Assembly (NCBI GenBank): GCA_030407085.1
Contig: CM059587.1
Span: 41,886,501-41,950,500, forward strand
Direction: 5' to 3'
DNA length: 64,000 bases
Source of the DNA: Trichopria drosophilae
Taxonomy: Eukaryota > Arthropoda > Insecta > Hymenoptera > Diapriidae
Shown here: in pieces, positions 21,701-32,589 of the stretch
Layout: each line of letters begins with the position of its first letter
Numbering within the stretch: the first letter of the stretch is position 1
Made by a program: the position numbers and the translations under genes
The notes under the pieces: model-generated
Database searches by the model: none
The model's input: the letters and a program-made list of their open reading frames with translations, nothing else
What the model was told of the DNA's origin: nothing

Positions 21701-24700
21701 ATAGTGTACGTTTTTCTTTACGTACAATCAGAATTTTTATTTTTTTTTTAACCTAACCATTTTTTTCGCCAATTTTGAATCACAGTTGATTTGAGATTCT
21801 CAAAAATTTTTCTTTTCACGATGTTATTTGATTCATCAACTACGTTTTTAATTACAGTTAATCCATTTTTCAAACTTGCAGAAATATGATGGTAAGGGAT
21901 ATTCCTTATTTCATTAATTGGAAATACAAATTTGTTACCCAAACTGGCAAATTTTTTTGATGTTTAATGGTATTTTTGTAGTTGTATAGTTTTTAAACCA
22001 TTTAGCATTACATTTGATATTGTCTTTTTTATGAATATTATTTGTTATCCAATTGAACTTCCCTTTCAGTCTTACTTTATGTTGATTTAAGATTCTCAAA
22101 AATTTTGAATCACAGGTTTTAATTTAAAATATCCGACTTTATTTTTGACATCTGCCGTCATATCATGTTAGTATGAATTGTCATGAAAATCGAATTTCAT
22201 TTTGTAAAAAAATTAAATCCAAATAGTAATGGTTTAATAAAATAAAAAAAAAAATACATTTTATGGTGATAGTGAACAGCTTAGAAGTGATATACCTTTT
22301 ATTGTTATATTAAACAATCCAAAAGTAGGCAAAAACTAAAAATTCTCTCAAAATTTAAGACAATTTTAGACTTTTTTAGTTGAAACTCAGAATCATTATT
22401 GAATAGTCGAATTCAATGTATTGACTCGTTCAGATCGATAGATTCGACTATTCAATAATAATATACATCACGAGTGATAGATTCAAATATTAATATAATT
22501 GAAACTCAGAATCGTTTCCATTATAGTTTCAATATGACAAAAATTCGTTAAAAAATTTTTTTTTAAGATTTGGCATTTTCTTTTTATTTAAAAGCCGCTA
22601 TTTTGATTTTAGTAGACAATTCAATGCAAATCTGACTGGGTAACAGAAAGGGATTACTCGAAAATGGTTGACGAACCCAGTAAACAAAATTCCACAATGA
22701 CTGTAAAGTCACCTCAACGTTGAAGACGACTTTAAGTTAACTGTTACTTATAGTTGCCGATTAGTTGGGCATTAAACACCTATAAGTCAACTTTTAGGTA
22801 ACTTTATAGTCATTGTGGGATTTTGTTTATTGGGAGGTCACGTTCAAGTCAATATTACTCAATCCCAAATAACACAAATAGCTACAGTGACGTTATTACA
22901 GCAATAATTAGCTGTATTTTGGTCACTGCAGCTATTTTGCAGCTATTCGAGGTGGTTTTTGCTACTTTGGAAGTTTCTTCATTCTTTGGTAATAATGGAT
23001 TATATTAATTATAACTGCATACTTGCACTATCTTGGAGTTTTCATCACAGCATATTTGAGATAAAATCAAAGTTTTGTGTATTTTGTAGATAAATTAATT
23101 AGTGATTTTATGTGAAATAAATAACGAATTCTGTTTTATTGATTGCATATGTGTAAGAATGATAAAATTTTATGAGATTTAAACAAAACACTATAAGTAT
23201 TTATATTATTAAACGCATTTACTATGTACAAGTAAACTTTTGATTCGAATTTTTTAAACTTTCTGACAAAAATGAATAATTCATTCAATTCACCTTCCCA
23301 AAACATGTTCTCTATACAATTATTTTATTATTACTCTAAATTAATAAAAACTAAAAAAGTAGAAATTTTTTATATATATTTTATTCAGACCTCTTTCTTG
23401 TACCATATTTTACATGAAGCACATATAACCATATCGATACAAAAAACCGCAAAAGTATCTGAGGATACTTGTCCGCGCGTCTGAGTATAACAAACAAAAA
23501 TAAAAAAAAGAAAAACAATAACAAGAATAAAACCTATAAAAATATATTTAAAAAGTAAAATAAAACAATAGTAAATTTAAGAAAAAACAAATTATATAAA
23601 TACTAGTTTTCGTAATTTTCAGACATTTGTCTCTCTTAACCATTTTGCCAATTTCTTTTTTAAGGATTCATAATTATAAGCATCTGATCTTAAAGTTGTA
23701 GATTATAAACTAGTGTTGGCGTGGTGCCTCGCTCGCTCAGAAACTTCGACCCAGTGGAGAGTCGGCTATTCCTTAAGACCCGTTTGTTTACTAACAGCTT
23801 TCAATTATATTATAAAATTATATTGATATTTAGTGGTCCAATCTTATTTAGGTCCAAGTGGCTTCGATAGATGTGTTACAACAATATAGTGTTTCTTATA
23901 TGTATGAAAATTGAAAATGAGCATTTTCAAAACTTCGACCCCGACAACAGGCCAGCCGAAGTATTAATAAATAAAAGTTGCAAAACACTTACTTCAAGCA
24001 CTTGTATTCTAATAGACTATTCGATGCATATTACATGTTTACTGTGTTTTACTAATTACTGTCTGTATTATTATGATATTATATATACAATATATATACA
24101 TATAATTCGTCAAAGATATCTTGAAAGTGTCGAAAAGATCTATGACGGATATCTTATAGATATCTATAAGACATCTTTTAGATATATCGAAATAGTTATT
24201 TTCGTATCAAGGGCGTAAATGAACTTTGCGTCCGTAGGTGGTCACCGCGCCCGAGGAGCTGGCAAAGACTACCCCTGGGGGGTAGGGGGTCGAAACGTCG
24301 AAATTTGATGAAAAACAATAGGGTAATTTTTTTGCCGCGATTACCAAATTCAATACTTTTTCAGAGAATAGTCATAAACATTTTAAACCACTTTTTATGG
24401 CCTTATCGTTGACTTTAAGAAGAAAATGCATACAACCTTTTTTGTAGAGAATTTCATGCTCTATCTTTTTTGTTCGAAACATTTTTCAATAAAATTTGTA
24501 TTTTTCAAAATAAATGCAAAAAACTACAAAGAAACTTAATTGGGGCTAATTTTTTTTAGTAATGGACGGGTGGATCTGCCCCAAAATCTAATCAGATCTA
24601 AGTTATGCCAAGACGCGTATTTTAAAAAAAAATTTATGTCAATACGCTTATCCGTTCGCGAGTTATCGCGAGACAAAAAAACGGGACGTACGTACGTACA

Positions 24701-27700
24701 AGATCACGGACACAAATTTTTTTATTGTTGATTTGGGTTCCTTAGGGTCTGAAACGTCGACATTTGATGAAAAACTATAGGGTAATTTTTATGCCCGAAG
24801 TTACCAAATTCAATACTTCGTCCAGACTTAGTCTGGGTCGAAGTAATTAATACCTTTTGCTGCTATATAATCATACGATCACTGTCCAGTTTTTTTACCC
24901 CTAGTCAGAACTTCTACACGCACATTAGATTTATCTCTAGTGTTTACCTCTGATAGGTTTTGTAACTGCGTGAATAGTTTATTTTTTGTCGAATATAACA
25001 TTATAGTTAACAGATAATTTTTCCTGATATCTAACACACCACTTTGTTAAAATACTTTATCGGATGAAAATCTACGATTTTTCCCTAACATTTTCTTTAG
25101 TACAGATTTTTGTAAGACTTCTAAAGGTCACAGGATGTTGTCGTATGCTCCATCCCACATAATGATTCCATTTTTTTACTTTTTTTTCAATTTATATAAT
25201 TAAGCCCATATGCTTTCAAATGAAATTGTTTTTATAAGAAATTATAAAATTATAAGAAAATCCCATGGTCAGATTTGGTTGACAATTCGTGTGAACTTTA
25301 AACTTGTTCAAGAACATTGCATCTAAGTAAAAATGTCTCCGCTAGAGGTTAATTTAAAAAGTTGAAAAAGATCAGGAGTACAAGAAGAAAAGAAAATGGA
25401 ATGATACGTTGCAATGCTGTGTAATTGGTACCCAACAACTTATTTTCGAATTGAAATTGTTTTATTTTAATTCTATATAATTAGTTTTAATTCCATTAAT
25501 ACGATGCAATGCGGCATTTTAGAATAGAAGGACTTCCATTTAATTCGAATCAATTCGAAAATGAAATTGACTCATTTAACTAATAATATTAATTTGCCGC
25601 ACAATGTCCGAATAAATTTCAACTAAAGCCATAATTGAAGCTGATAATTAATTTCAGTACTTCGTCAAAATTTTAACGTGGTTCAATTTGATCCAATACG
25701 GCCGGTCGAATTTACCTAAAGCCATAATAATTCTTTTCAATACTTCGTAAAAATTCCAACGCGTTTCAATTCGACACTACACTTTCTGACAAATTTCAAT
25801 AAAGCAAGGATAATTCTTTTCAATACTTCGTCAAAATTTTGACGTGTTGCAATTTGACGTATACATGTGGTCGAATTCCATTGGGCGCGAAAGTACTAGA
25901 AAGAGTTCTATCCTAGAGTAAAATCTATTATCTAAAGGACGGGGTTCTAATTCTATTATTTTTTCGTCCATTGATTTGTAAGCCTACAGCAGTATATTAA
26001 TTTAACTATGTTAGTTTAATGTAGTATTGTTGTCGTGAATATAATGCAGATTTCAAATGGAAATGAAAACTGAATCTAAAAATGAACATTATAATGAAGC
26101 CTCTGTACACTTGAAATCATAATGTTACAATGATATTAGTGAACAATATATATGGAAGTCAGTACAGGATAGAATCTATATCCATTTCCTAAAAATGCAT
26201 TTCCATATTATTTATAACTGCATTCGCCAATTAGTGTTAGACGAGCAAATTAAATTTTGAAGATGTAGTTTTGATAAATAGTATACGTTTTTAAGTAATT
26301 ACTTTATTTTTAAAATTTACACTAATATTTGTGAATTTGCGATCTACATGATTATTAATAATATTATTACTAAAATTGTCAATAAACTGATCAGTCTGAT
26401 AAATAATTAATTTACTTGGACCATGCAAATTCTAGATAATTTTAAATGTGACGACACAACATAATAATGTATCCACATATCTATTTTTTTTTTTACGTAT
26501 TATAAAACAATGGAATAAGACTTTGATGCACTTTTTATAAACCAAACTATGTATATATCTAGAAAACACTCCCTGTTTCAACTATTCATTATTTTTACTT
26601 TATTTTACAACAATAGCTGTAGTTGAGTGGTTATAGCTTGAAAGTGCTGAGCGGGGGACCGGGGTTCAATTCTCGGTTGGAACAGTTTTTTTTTATTTAT
26701 TTACTATAGGATTACAAAGAATTGAAATGTATTCAATACGAAAATGGACAGATTCCGGATTCAATTCTTTTTCAGTTGTTGGGTAGTCGATAAACAGTAA
26801 GCTAAATTTATAACACGTTACGATTGAATTTAATAATTATATATTTGATATGTCTTATTTATGTTGTGAAATTATAGTTACTTAGTTTAGACGGTGGTAC
26901 GTAAACGTATCCGTCACCTAGACACCTTCTGGCGTCCATTGTGAAATTATAACACTCATAAAAATTACAATGTTTATTAAACACTTTAAATTAAACATAA
27001 ATATGATACTTTTCTCAGATTTTGCAAGTATTTTAACCCTTTTGCCATGACAGAACGCTGAGCGTTCCATCTTCAATTCGTTGGTTATTTGCGCCTTAAA
27101 AATCAGTTTCTCATATTTCTTAGGTCGCATCTTATTTTCTACACATCTAAGGCATTTATTTAACAAATGCAAATTATTATATGTCTTAACACACTATAGT
27201 TAATTAATTATAAACAAATATATACCAAAAATTAATATAACAAAATGATAACAAAATATTGTCGCATAAACGAATCGAAGAATTTTAATAGAAAAAAAAA
27301 ACTTAATGAAAAACTTACAAAACTAAATAATGTAAAGAAACCTTGTGTTAAACAACTTACATAATAATATTAGAACACTAATCATTGGCAAAGACTAGAT
27401 TTAAGATTCTAAAGATCAAGGATCATAGAAACGAAGTTGGGATTACCTACAACTGGTAACAAACCCAGCAAACGAATCAGAAGTGTTTAGATCACAACTA
27501 ATAGTATTCCATAATCTAATAAGACGAGGTAGAGTTGAATGAAAATGTGCATTATTCCTATAACTTCTTTCAAGAACTAGGACGATAATTTCTGTAGGTG
27601 TATATAAGTTCACGATGGCGTAGTTGAGAAAGTATGATATCTGATTTAATATGGCCCATTAAAATGCTAAATATAAACTTTAAATCATTAACAGCGTGGA

Positions 27701-29347
27701 GAGATTTTATTGTAGGTAACCCAAAATATCTCGACCATTCACCAAAGTCATGATTAAATCTACTCATATTTTTTAAAATCAAGATGGCTGATTTAATATG
27801 GTGGACCAAAATCCGAAATCTTGGTCAATTTATACGAAACTCCACACTCGAGGGTTTCTGGTGTCGCTAATTGAAAAACTGTTATCACATTTTCGTAATT
27901 CAAAAGGGCGGATTTAACTGGATCAAATTTGTATTGAAACTCGACAATTGGAGATCTTTAGGCGGACAAAAGTACAAAAAATATTTTTAAATATCGAATT
28001 TATGTACCAAATTCAGTTTGGAAGAATTTAATATTATTAGAATTTAATATTATATAATATTGTATTCCTATAGACAACTCTCTGACTCTCAATTCTTATA
28101 TAAAATTAATAACGGGATACTTATTCTTCCTGATACTAACTTTATTCTACCTCCATATAATTCTCCTTACACCCTCAGAACAAATCCATTTTATAGAACT
28201 CAGTCGTATTCAACAAATCTTTGGCTGTATTCTCTCTCAGCCCGCTTGTGTAAAATCTTTGCTACAATTCATACGGATTCAAATTCTTACAATTGGAAGC
28301 ATTTAGGCTACTTGAATTAAAAATATTAGAATATAATTAATAGATTAGAACTATTGTAACTACCTATGTATATTACTCTGCCTGTATATTTTATGTAACA
28401 TTCTGATAGGGCCTTCAAGCCCGTTAATGAAAATAAATAAATAAATAAATATTGGATTCGCCAATTGTAATTTAAAAAATCTGACAAAGGATTCGTAATC
28501 ATCGACCCCGAAAACCCCCAAGTAACAAGTTTCTAGTTAATTGGACGAAAATAAAAATTCGTGGCTTACATTTAACCTCAAGGGATAAAACAAACCCAAA
28601 TATGGCTTCGGTTTCAAAAAAATGCATTTTTTAAACTAAATTTCTTTAATTTTGAACTAAAATAATAGAATAAAAGTTACTTTAAACATCTCTTGAAATT
28701 TATCTTTTACATTATTGAAAAATTGTTGCCATTTTCAAAATTAAATAAAATAAGTACATACCTCTCCAGGAAAGAAGCAGCAATGTTTTCGCTCAATGTG
28801 TTTCCCAAAGCTCATTTGCAACAACGTAAGCCGCATGTGCAGTGTTTCAATTATGTCCGATTCGCAAGCAAGTGGATGGTTGCGTCTAGCTGATTCTCGT
28901 CTTGGCATCTGAGATTTTATTGCTTGGAATCGCACAAGCATTTGTGTTTGCAAACGTTGGAACGTTGAATTTAAAGTCGCACCACATAATCGATCCATAA
29001 GGTGGCAAACCTTATAATCACAAAAACGAGCAACATAAATTATCTAAATGAATTTTGGTAGTAATGGTACTTACGGGTCGTAAATGTGCAATGGTATTAA
29101 AATCCAAGAAGCTTAATATCTTTTCTAGTATTTCGACTGGAAGATTCAATAAATTGATCTGTGTTGTCGATTCTTGTTCTTGCGAAGCTTGCGGCTGCTG
29201 CTGACGCGCAGCAATAGAATTAACCGCATTCCGTCGACTTACACCACTGTCGCTACTCTTTGAATTCTCCGCAACTCCATCGACAACAGTGACTCCGCTA
29301 CTACTGCTAGTACTAGTACTAACTCTGGATAACCGGGTAGACACCAT
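15210..29347 (-). CDS. FBXO28: F-box only protein 28 (SCF ubiquitin ligase substrate receptor), five coding exons
   Basis: Coding exons on the minus strand: 29347-29075, 29010-28762, 18170-17975, 17897-17578, 15707-15210. All introns are GT-AG and the phases join without conflict, giving 511 residues (the human protein is 368). Residues 65 to about 105 are the F-box (LPVEILEKILSFLDFNTIAHL), which binds SKP1. Residues about 122-174 hold the family signature QMPRRESARRNHPLA and CCFFPGE. Residues 175-239 hold the VYRILTYIN and STMAMEYFKERIEP blocks. Residues about 285-346 form a Lys/Arg-rich coiled coil. The tail has a CVSC-G-H motif (368-373), 12 Gln at 429-440 and a basic end suggesting nuclear location. 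The human orthologue is a nuclear SCF subunit reported to ubiquitylate MYC; the same role here is inferred. Intron 2 is 10.6 kb and transposon-rich. The start at 29347 has a good context (AAAATGG); an upstream in-frame ATG at 29422 is less likely. Confidence 0.93.
15708..17577 (-). other. FBXO28 intron 4
   Basis: AT-rich. Short frames such as 16388-16570 and 16519-16734 have no protein character. No transposon ends recognised. Confidence 0.5.
17578..17897 (-). CDS. FBXO28: FBXO28 coding exon 4 (coiled coil)
   Basis: 320 nt, phase 1 in and phase 0 out. A low-complexity Ser/Gly/Lys linker leads into a predicted coiled coil (KRLRKIKQGMKRYNSQLSLM and onward). The acceptor is TTTATTGCAG and the donor GTATTT. 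Confidence 0.9.
17975..18170 (-). CDS. FBXO28: FBXO28 coding exon 3
   Basis: 196 nt, phase 0 in and phase 1 out. It encodes ILDEVYRILTYINVTT and STMAMEYFKERIEP, matching the middle domain of the vertebrate protein. The acceptor is TTTCTGGCAG and the donor GTGAGT. Confidence 0.92.
18171..20435. other. FBXO28 intron 2, first part
   Basis: It holds two diverged copies of the dispersed CCATTTTGAA...CAGCGACCCC-type repeat (about 18220-18300 reversed, and 18638-18705). The stretch 18800-20430 shows nothing else I can name. Confidence 0.5.
20436..21451. mobile_element. 1.0-kb hairpin element, TTAA-flanked, piggyBac-like ends
   Basis: The arms pair over more than 400 bp each (for example TCGTCCGTTTTTGTCTGTAA returns inverted near 21415-21440). 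The ends read TCCTTATTGACGC and, inverted, CCCTTATTGACCC. TTAA precedes the left end (20432-20435); the right flank is TGAA, one base off TTAA. The frames 20671-20853 and 21176-21418 are the two arms read as codons. It lies in FBXO28 intron 2. Confidence 0.8.
21452..22675. other. FBXO28 intron 2, middle part
   Basis: No gene recognised. A short hairpin pairs TTATTGAATAGTCGAAT near 22396 with its inverted copy near 22445. GAAACTCAGAATC occurs at both about 22382 and 22501. Confidence 0.45.
22676..22834. mobile_element. 159-bp MITE, ends CCCAGTAAACAAAATTCCAC
   Basis: The reverse complement of the right end is CCCAATAAACAAAATCCCAC; arms of about 60 bp pair with few mismatches. The ends resemble those of the MITE at 30738-30913 (CCCAGTAAAC), but the interior differs. 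The flanking dinucleotides (AA and AG) do not match, so the duplication is lost or the boundary is off by a base. Confidence 0.8.
22835..25623. other. FBXO28 intron 2, non-coding with a duplicated 70-bp segment
   Basis: A segment containing TTGATGAAAAAC and AGGGTAATTTTT occurs at about 24293-24362 and again at 24752-24822 in the same orientation, about 460 bp apart. Near 24830 there is a short inverted pair (CTTCGTCCAGACT and AGTCTGGGTCGAAG). No gene recognised. Confidence 0.5.
25624..25880. repeat. Three-unit tandem repeat, about 85-95 bp
   Basis: Units start near 25624, 25719 and 25802. Each contains AATACTTCGT, AAAATT and AACGYGTTTCAATT-like segments. Divergence between units is substantial. 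Confidence 0.65.
26615..26690 (+). repeat. tRNA-like sequence, probably a SINE head or tRNA pseudogene
   Basis: TAGTTGAGTGG fits the pol III A box, and GGTTCAATTCT is close to the B box at normal spacing. A run of T follows immediately after GGAACAG, as in pol III termination. The T-stem is imperfect and only about four acceptor pairs form (CTGT with ACAG), so a functional tRNA is unlikely. It lies in FBXO28 intron 2 on the opposite strand. Confidence 0.5.
26691..28059. other. FBXO28 intron 2, non-coding
   Basis: CCCAGCAAACG at 27464-27474 looks like a solitary transposon end. Diverged copies of the dispersed CCATTTTGAA-type repeat lie at about 27775-27930. No gene recognised. Confidence 0.4.
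28060..28450 (+). mobile_element. 5'-truncated LINE, 3' end with (AAAT)n tail
   Basis: The frame 28060-28320 resembles the C-terminal end of a CR1/Jockey-group ORF2 (SDSQFLYKINNGIL, then YTLRTNPFYRTQSYSTNLWL), ending in a stop. It is followed by a 110 bp 3' UTR with GGGCCTTCAAGCCCGTTAAT and an AAAT tail (28431-28450), a typical LINE 3' end. It lies antisense in FBXO28 intron 2. Confidence 0.65.
28451..28761. other. FBXO28 intron 2, last part
   Basis: It contains one copy of the dispersed repeat (CGTAATCATCGACCCCGAAA near 28486) directly after the LINE tail. Nothing else recognised. Confidence 0.4.
28762..29010 (-). CDS. FBXO28: FBXO28 coding exon 2
   Basis: 249 nt, 83 codons, phase 0 at both ends. 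It completes the F-box (VCHLMDRLC) and carries the highly conserved QMPRRESARRNHPLA block. The donor is GTATGT. Confidence 0.92.
29075..29347 (-). CDS. FBXO28: FBXO28 coding exon 1
   Basis: 273 nt, 91 codons. A Ser/Thr- and Gln-rich N-terminus is followed by most of the F-box. The donor is GTAAGT (29074-29069), phase 0. Confidence 0.9.
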
Positions 29348-30467
29348 TTTTACAATACCTAGATCTGTATAAAAACGGAGCAAAATATTTACTCTATGCA
29401 AAAGGACGAAACGTTTGAGCAAAAAGTAATATTACCTCGTTAAACGCGAAACTCAAATACTTGTATCAAGTAATCGATAAATTGGGAAAAAAGATAGCCT
29501 TCGTAGAGTGATCAACTGTCAACAATTGTATTTATCGACAAATTAAAGAGAAGACATGAAAACAAGTGTGTAGAAATTTTACTTACTTGGTTGTAACGAT
29601 TATAACATGACGATCGAGCATAAATTCTTTCTATACAATCGGGTATAGAATCGATGGATTTCAGGGAATCGTAGATACCTTACAAATTATATAGATATAA
29701 TTTTTAGGTAGCGTAGCCTCTCTGAGGTATTTGCAAAGAAAAGGTAATTTTGGAAAATTTCCGTTTGGCATCAGTGCAATCTGCAACACATTAGAGGGGC
29801 GATAAAAGAAACGGTCGGAAATTATTGTGCAAGGGTTTTCGACAAGACGGACGCTGGCAAACAACAGAAAACATCACTCGCGATCTCGACGCTCCGAATC
29901 AAAACGACGCTCTAAAGTTTTGCATTTGTTACAAAATTTCGAAATACGTTACGAGTGGTAAAAAAAACCCGAAAGACGCGTCGCACAATTATAGCATTTT
30001 CCACTGGACTAAGCGCGCACTACCAAGGTGTCAAAGTGGCACTAACAATTTTCTTTAAAAAAAAAAACAAGCTTCTTTACACTCGATTACGCAAGAAGGA
30101 AAATTATTGAAAGATTTTCGACGGGATTTCTGAAATATTCTAGATGCTATGAAATTATCGACCATAACACTAAAATATTTCGCGCCATAGTGGACTTTAG
30201 GTTAGAAATGCCTGTCAAAAAAGGAACGCATCGGAAAAAAAGAGTGCAGGTTTGGTGCGTAATTGTTGCAGGGAGCGCAACCAGTGGAAAATGTTATTAA
30301 ATATTTGTTTGGTCTGATTATATTTGTACATACGTATCGCACTTCGACAGCTCCGCGACTAACGACAGCGACAGTTTGTCCATCGACAGGTCGACAGTGT
30401 CGACACGGAGCAAATCTGATCTCTGACGCTGCTAAATGCACTCTGTGACGTAGAGCAGTTGGGTATT
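29348..30467. promoter_or_regulatory. Intergenic region upstream of FBXO28, possible bidirectional promoter
   Basis: This 1.1 kb lies between the FBXO28 start and the candidate exon at 30468. It contains an ATCGAT core (29472-29477, within AATCGATAA), similar to the insect DRE motif found at housekeeping promoters, and a GC-richer stretch at 30330-30460 that could be a 5' UTR. No transcript start is proven. The minus-strand frame 29661-29864 is unrecognised. Confidence 0.3.
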
Positions 30468-30505
30468 ATGTCAGAAGAAGCAAATTCATCTCCGGTTACG
30501 CGCAG
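30468..30505 (+). CDS. Candidate first coding exon of an unidentified gene
   Basis: ATG (30468-30470) starts MSEEANSSPVTR and runs into CAG-GTATAT, a plausible donor at 30506. The 150 bp upstream is GC-richer and free of repeats, as a 5' UTR would be, and it faces away from FBXO28. Downstream exons were not found before PDAP1; they could be small, beyond the repeats, or the exon may be spurious. I do not recognise the protein. Confidence 0.3.
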
Positions 30506-30737
30506 GTATATGGCCAACGGTTAAACCCAATACACTCCATTATTCCAAAATTTCATTTTCGAATGTTTCATGGGACAAATAGAATGCGCAGCAACAATCG
30601 ATCGATCAGTTGATCCACCAATGGAACGTGACGGTTTGGCAGAATTTAGTCTGCATTTTACATTTTTTGACAAATTTCTCAAATTACTTCCCACCAAAAA
30701 CAAGATCAGAAAAAGAATTAAAAGGAATACAAAATTC

Positions 30738-30913
30738 CCCAGTAAACGAAAACGAATAGATATAAAAATACGAATTGAAATGAATTCAAGCGAATTAAAA
30801 TGAATTAAAAGGCATGAAAATTATTAGTTGAATCCACTTTTTAATTCATTTTAATTTACTTGAATACATTTCAATTCGTATTTTTAAATTTCTATTCGTT
30901 TTCGTTTACTGGG
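30738..30913. mobile_element. 176-bp MITE, ends CCCAGTAAACGAAAACGAAT, TSD TC
   Basis: It is an almost perfect hairpin: each end reads CCCAGTAAACGAAAACGAAT and about 75 bp of arm pairs. TC flanks both sides (30736-30737 and 30914-30915). Solitary right ends with the same CGTTTACTGGG occur at 34828-34838 and 54031-54041. Confidence 0.9.
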
Positions 30914-30957
30914 TCCCCCGCGAAAAAAGACTGAATGTATTAAATGGAGTTGATGTT
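30914..30957. other. Short spacer
   Basis: Short unique stretch between the MITE and the inverted cluster. Confidence 0.3.
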
Positions 30958-32335
30958 TTGGAGCATCGAGTTTTCGATAGAATTGTATAGAATTGGATTC
31001 AATTACTAAATTCTGAATCCATACTTTGGTCAACGGTAAATCCATTTTTAAACGTAAATACACTTCTATTCTTTCATACGAATAAGAAGGTTACTTTCTG
31101 AATTCATATTAATCCAAAAAAGTTTTCTTTTTAAAAATTAAATCTTAAATACATCCGTATTCAACATTACGGATTCAAAACTATCTAAGGGTATTCATTT
31201 CAATCCAAAAAAAGTTTCCTAATTAAAAACCAAACATTGAATGCATCCTTATTCAATATTACGGATTCAAAACTATCCAAGTGTATCCATTTCAATCCAA
31301 AAATAATTTCCTTTTTAAAAACGAAATATTGAATGCATCTGTATTCAACATTACGAATTCAAAACTATCCAAGTGTATTCATTTCAATCCAAGAAAAGTT
31401 ATATTTCAAAAACAAAACTTTGAATACATCTGTATTCAACATTACGGATTCAAAACTATCCAAGTGTATCCATTTCAATCCAAAAAAGTTTCCTATTTAA
31501 AATCGAAACATTGAATGCATCCGTATTCAACATTACGGATTCAGAACTATCTAAGCGTATTCATTTCAATCCAAAAAAAGTTGTATTTCAAAAACGAAAC
31601 TTTGAATACATCCGTATTTGGATAGAGTAATTGTATAGAACTGGATTCAATTATTACATTCTGAATCCATACTTTGGTCAATGATGAATCCATTTTAATG
31701 CGTAAATACAATTCTATTCGTACATACGAATAAAAAGGTTACTTTCTGAATTCATATTAATCAAAAAAAAGTTTTCTTCTTAAAAATTAAATCTTAAATA
31801 CATCCGTATTCAACATTACGGATTCAAAACTATCCAAGTGTATTCATTTCAATCCAAAAAAAGTTTCCTATTTAAAAACGAATGCATCCGTATTCAACAT
31901 TACGGATTCAAAAGTAGCAAAGTGATTTCAAGCCAAAAAAAAGTTTCCTTCTTAAAAACCCAGCAATCGAGGTTGGATAGGATTGGATTGAAAATTTCAA
32001 TTCATTTTGAATTCATACTTTGATTCCGTAAATATGTATTCAAATGGATTGAATTCCGAAGAAAGTAATCCATCTGTATTCAATTTTACAAACACAATTT
32101 CGAATACAATTGGAAGCAGTATAAGAATACAAATAAATACAGATTTATTCAAAGTTTATTTTTTGAAAGAAAACTTTTTTTGCATTGAAATGAATACGCT
32201 TAGATAGTTTTGAATCAGTAATGTTGAATACGGAGGCATTCAATATATTTCGTTTTGTAGAAAGAAACTTTTTTGGAATTGAAATGAATATACTTGAGTA
32301 GTTTTGAGTCCGTAATATTGAATTTTAAAATTTAT
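30958..32335. mobile_element. Rearranged inverted copies of the 1-1042 transposon
   Basis: From 30958 the sequence is the reverse complement of the right half of the 16-1042 element (TTTGGTCAACGG and the 91 bp units). A second reverse copy of that end starts near 31612. At 31959 the left end appears in the opposite, direct orientation (CCCAGCAATCGAGGTTGGAT) and runs to about 32335, where it is cut. At least three partial copies are therefore joined head to head. The plus-strand frames 31281-31514, 31838-32023 and 32007-32207 are translations of the repeat. Confidence 0.82.
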
Positions 32336-32337
32336 TT

Positions 32338-32589
32338 TTACTTCCCGAGGGAAGTATACGATTTTTCTTCATGACAGGAAGGAAAAGAAGTAACTTTCCT
32401 CCCGCTTGCGGAAAGTTGCTGCTTTCGTCCCAGTGTGATGAAAAATACATTATTGGTCACGCGGGCGAAATATCGATCTCCGACGAGTGTGATTGTTACC
32501 CTCACTTCGCTCGGGCGACAAACTTCACAATCGTCCAAGATCGATAATTGCGCCCTTGGCAAATAATGTACTATTATTTCATTAGACAT
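32338..32589 (-). CDS. Unrecognised 83-codon open frame in a GC-rich island
   Basis: The frame is uninterrupted, starts at an ATG (32589) and is distinctly GC-richer than its surroundings, with segments such as VRVTITLVGDRYFARVTNN. It abuts the truncated transposon at 32335 and ends at a short palindrome CTTCCCGAGGGAAG. I do not recognise it. It could be a fragment of a repeat family read as codons, a transposon ORF or a real small exon. Confidence 0.3.
   Translation of the reverse strand: MSNEIIVHYLPRAQLSILDDCEVCRPSEVRVTITLVGDRYFARVTNNVFFITLGRKQQLSASGRKVTSFPSCHEEKSYTSLGK

Noticed and set aside
16..32335. Single 32-kb element bounded by the two inverted copies of the CCCAGCAA transposon
   Set aside because: The copy at 16-1042 has both of its own ends and its own TC duplication, and the second site is a cluster of broken copies. 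They are independent insertions.
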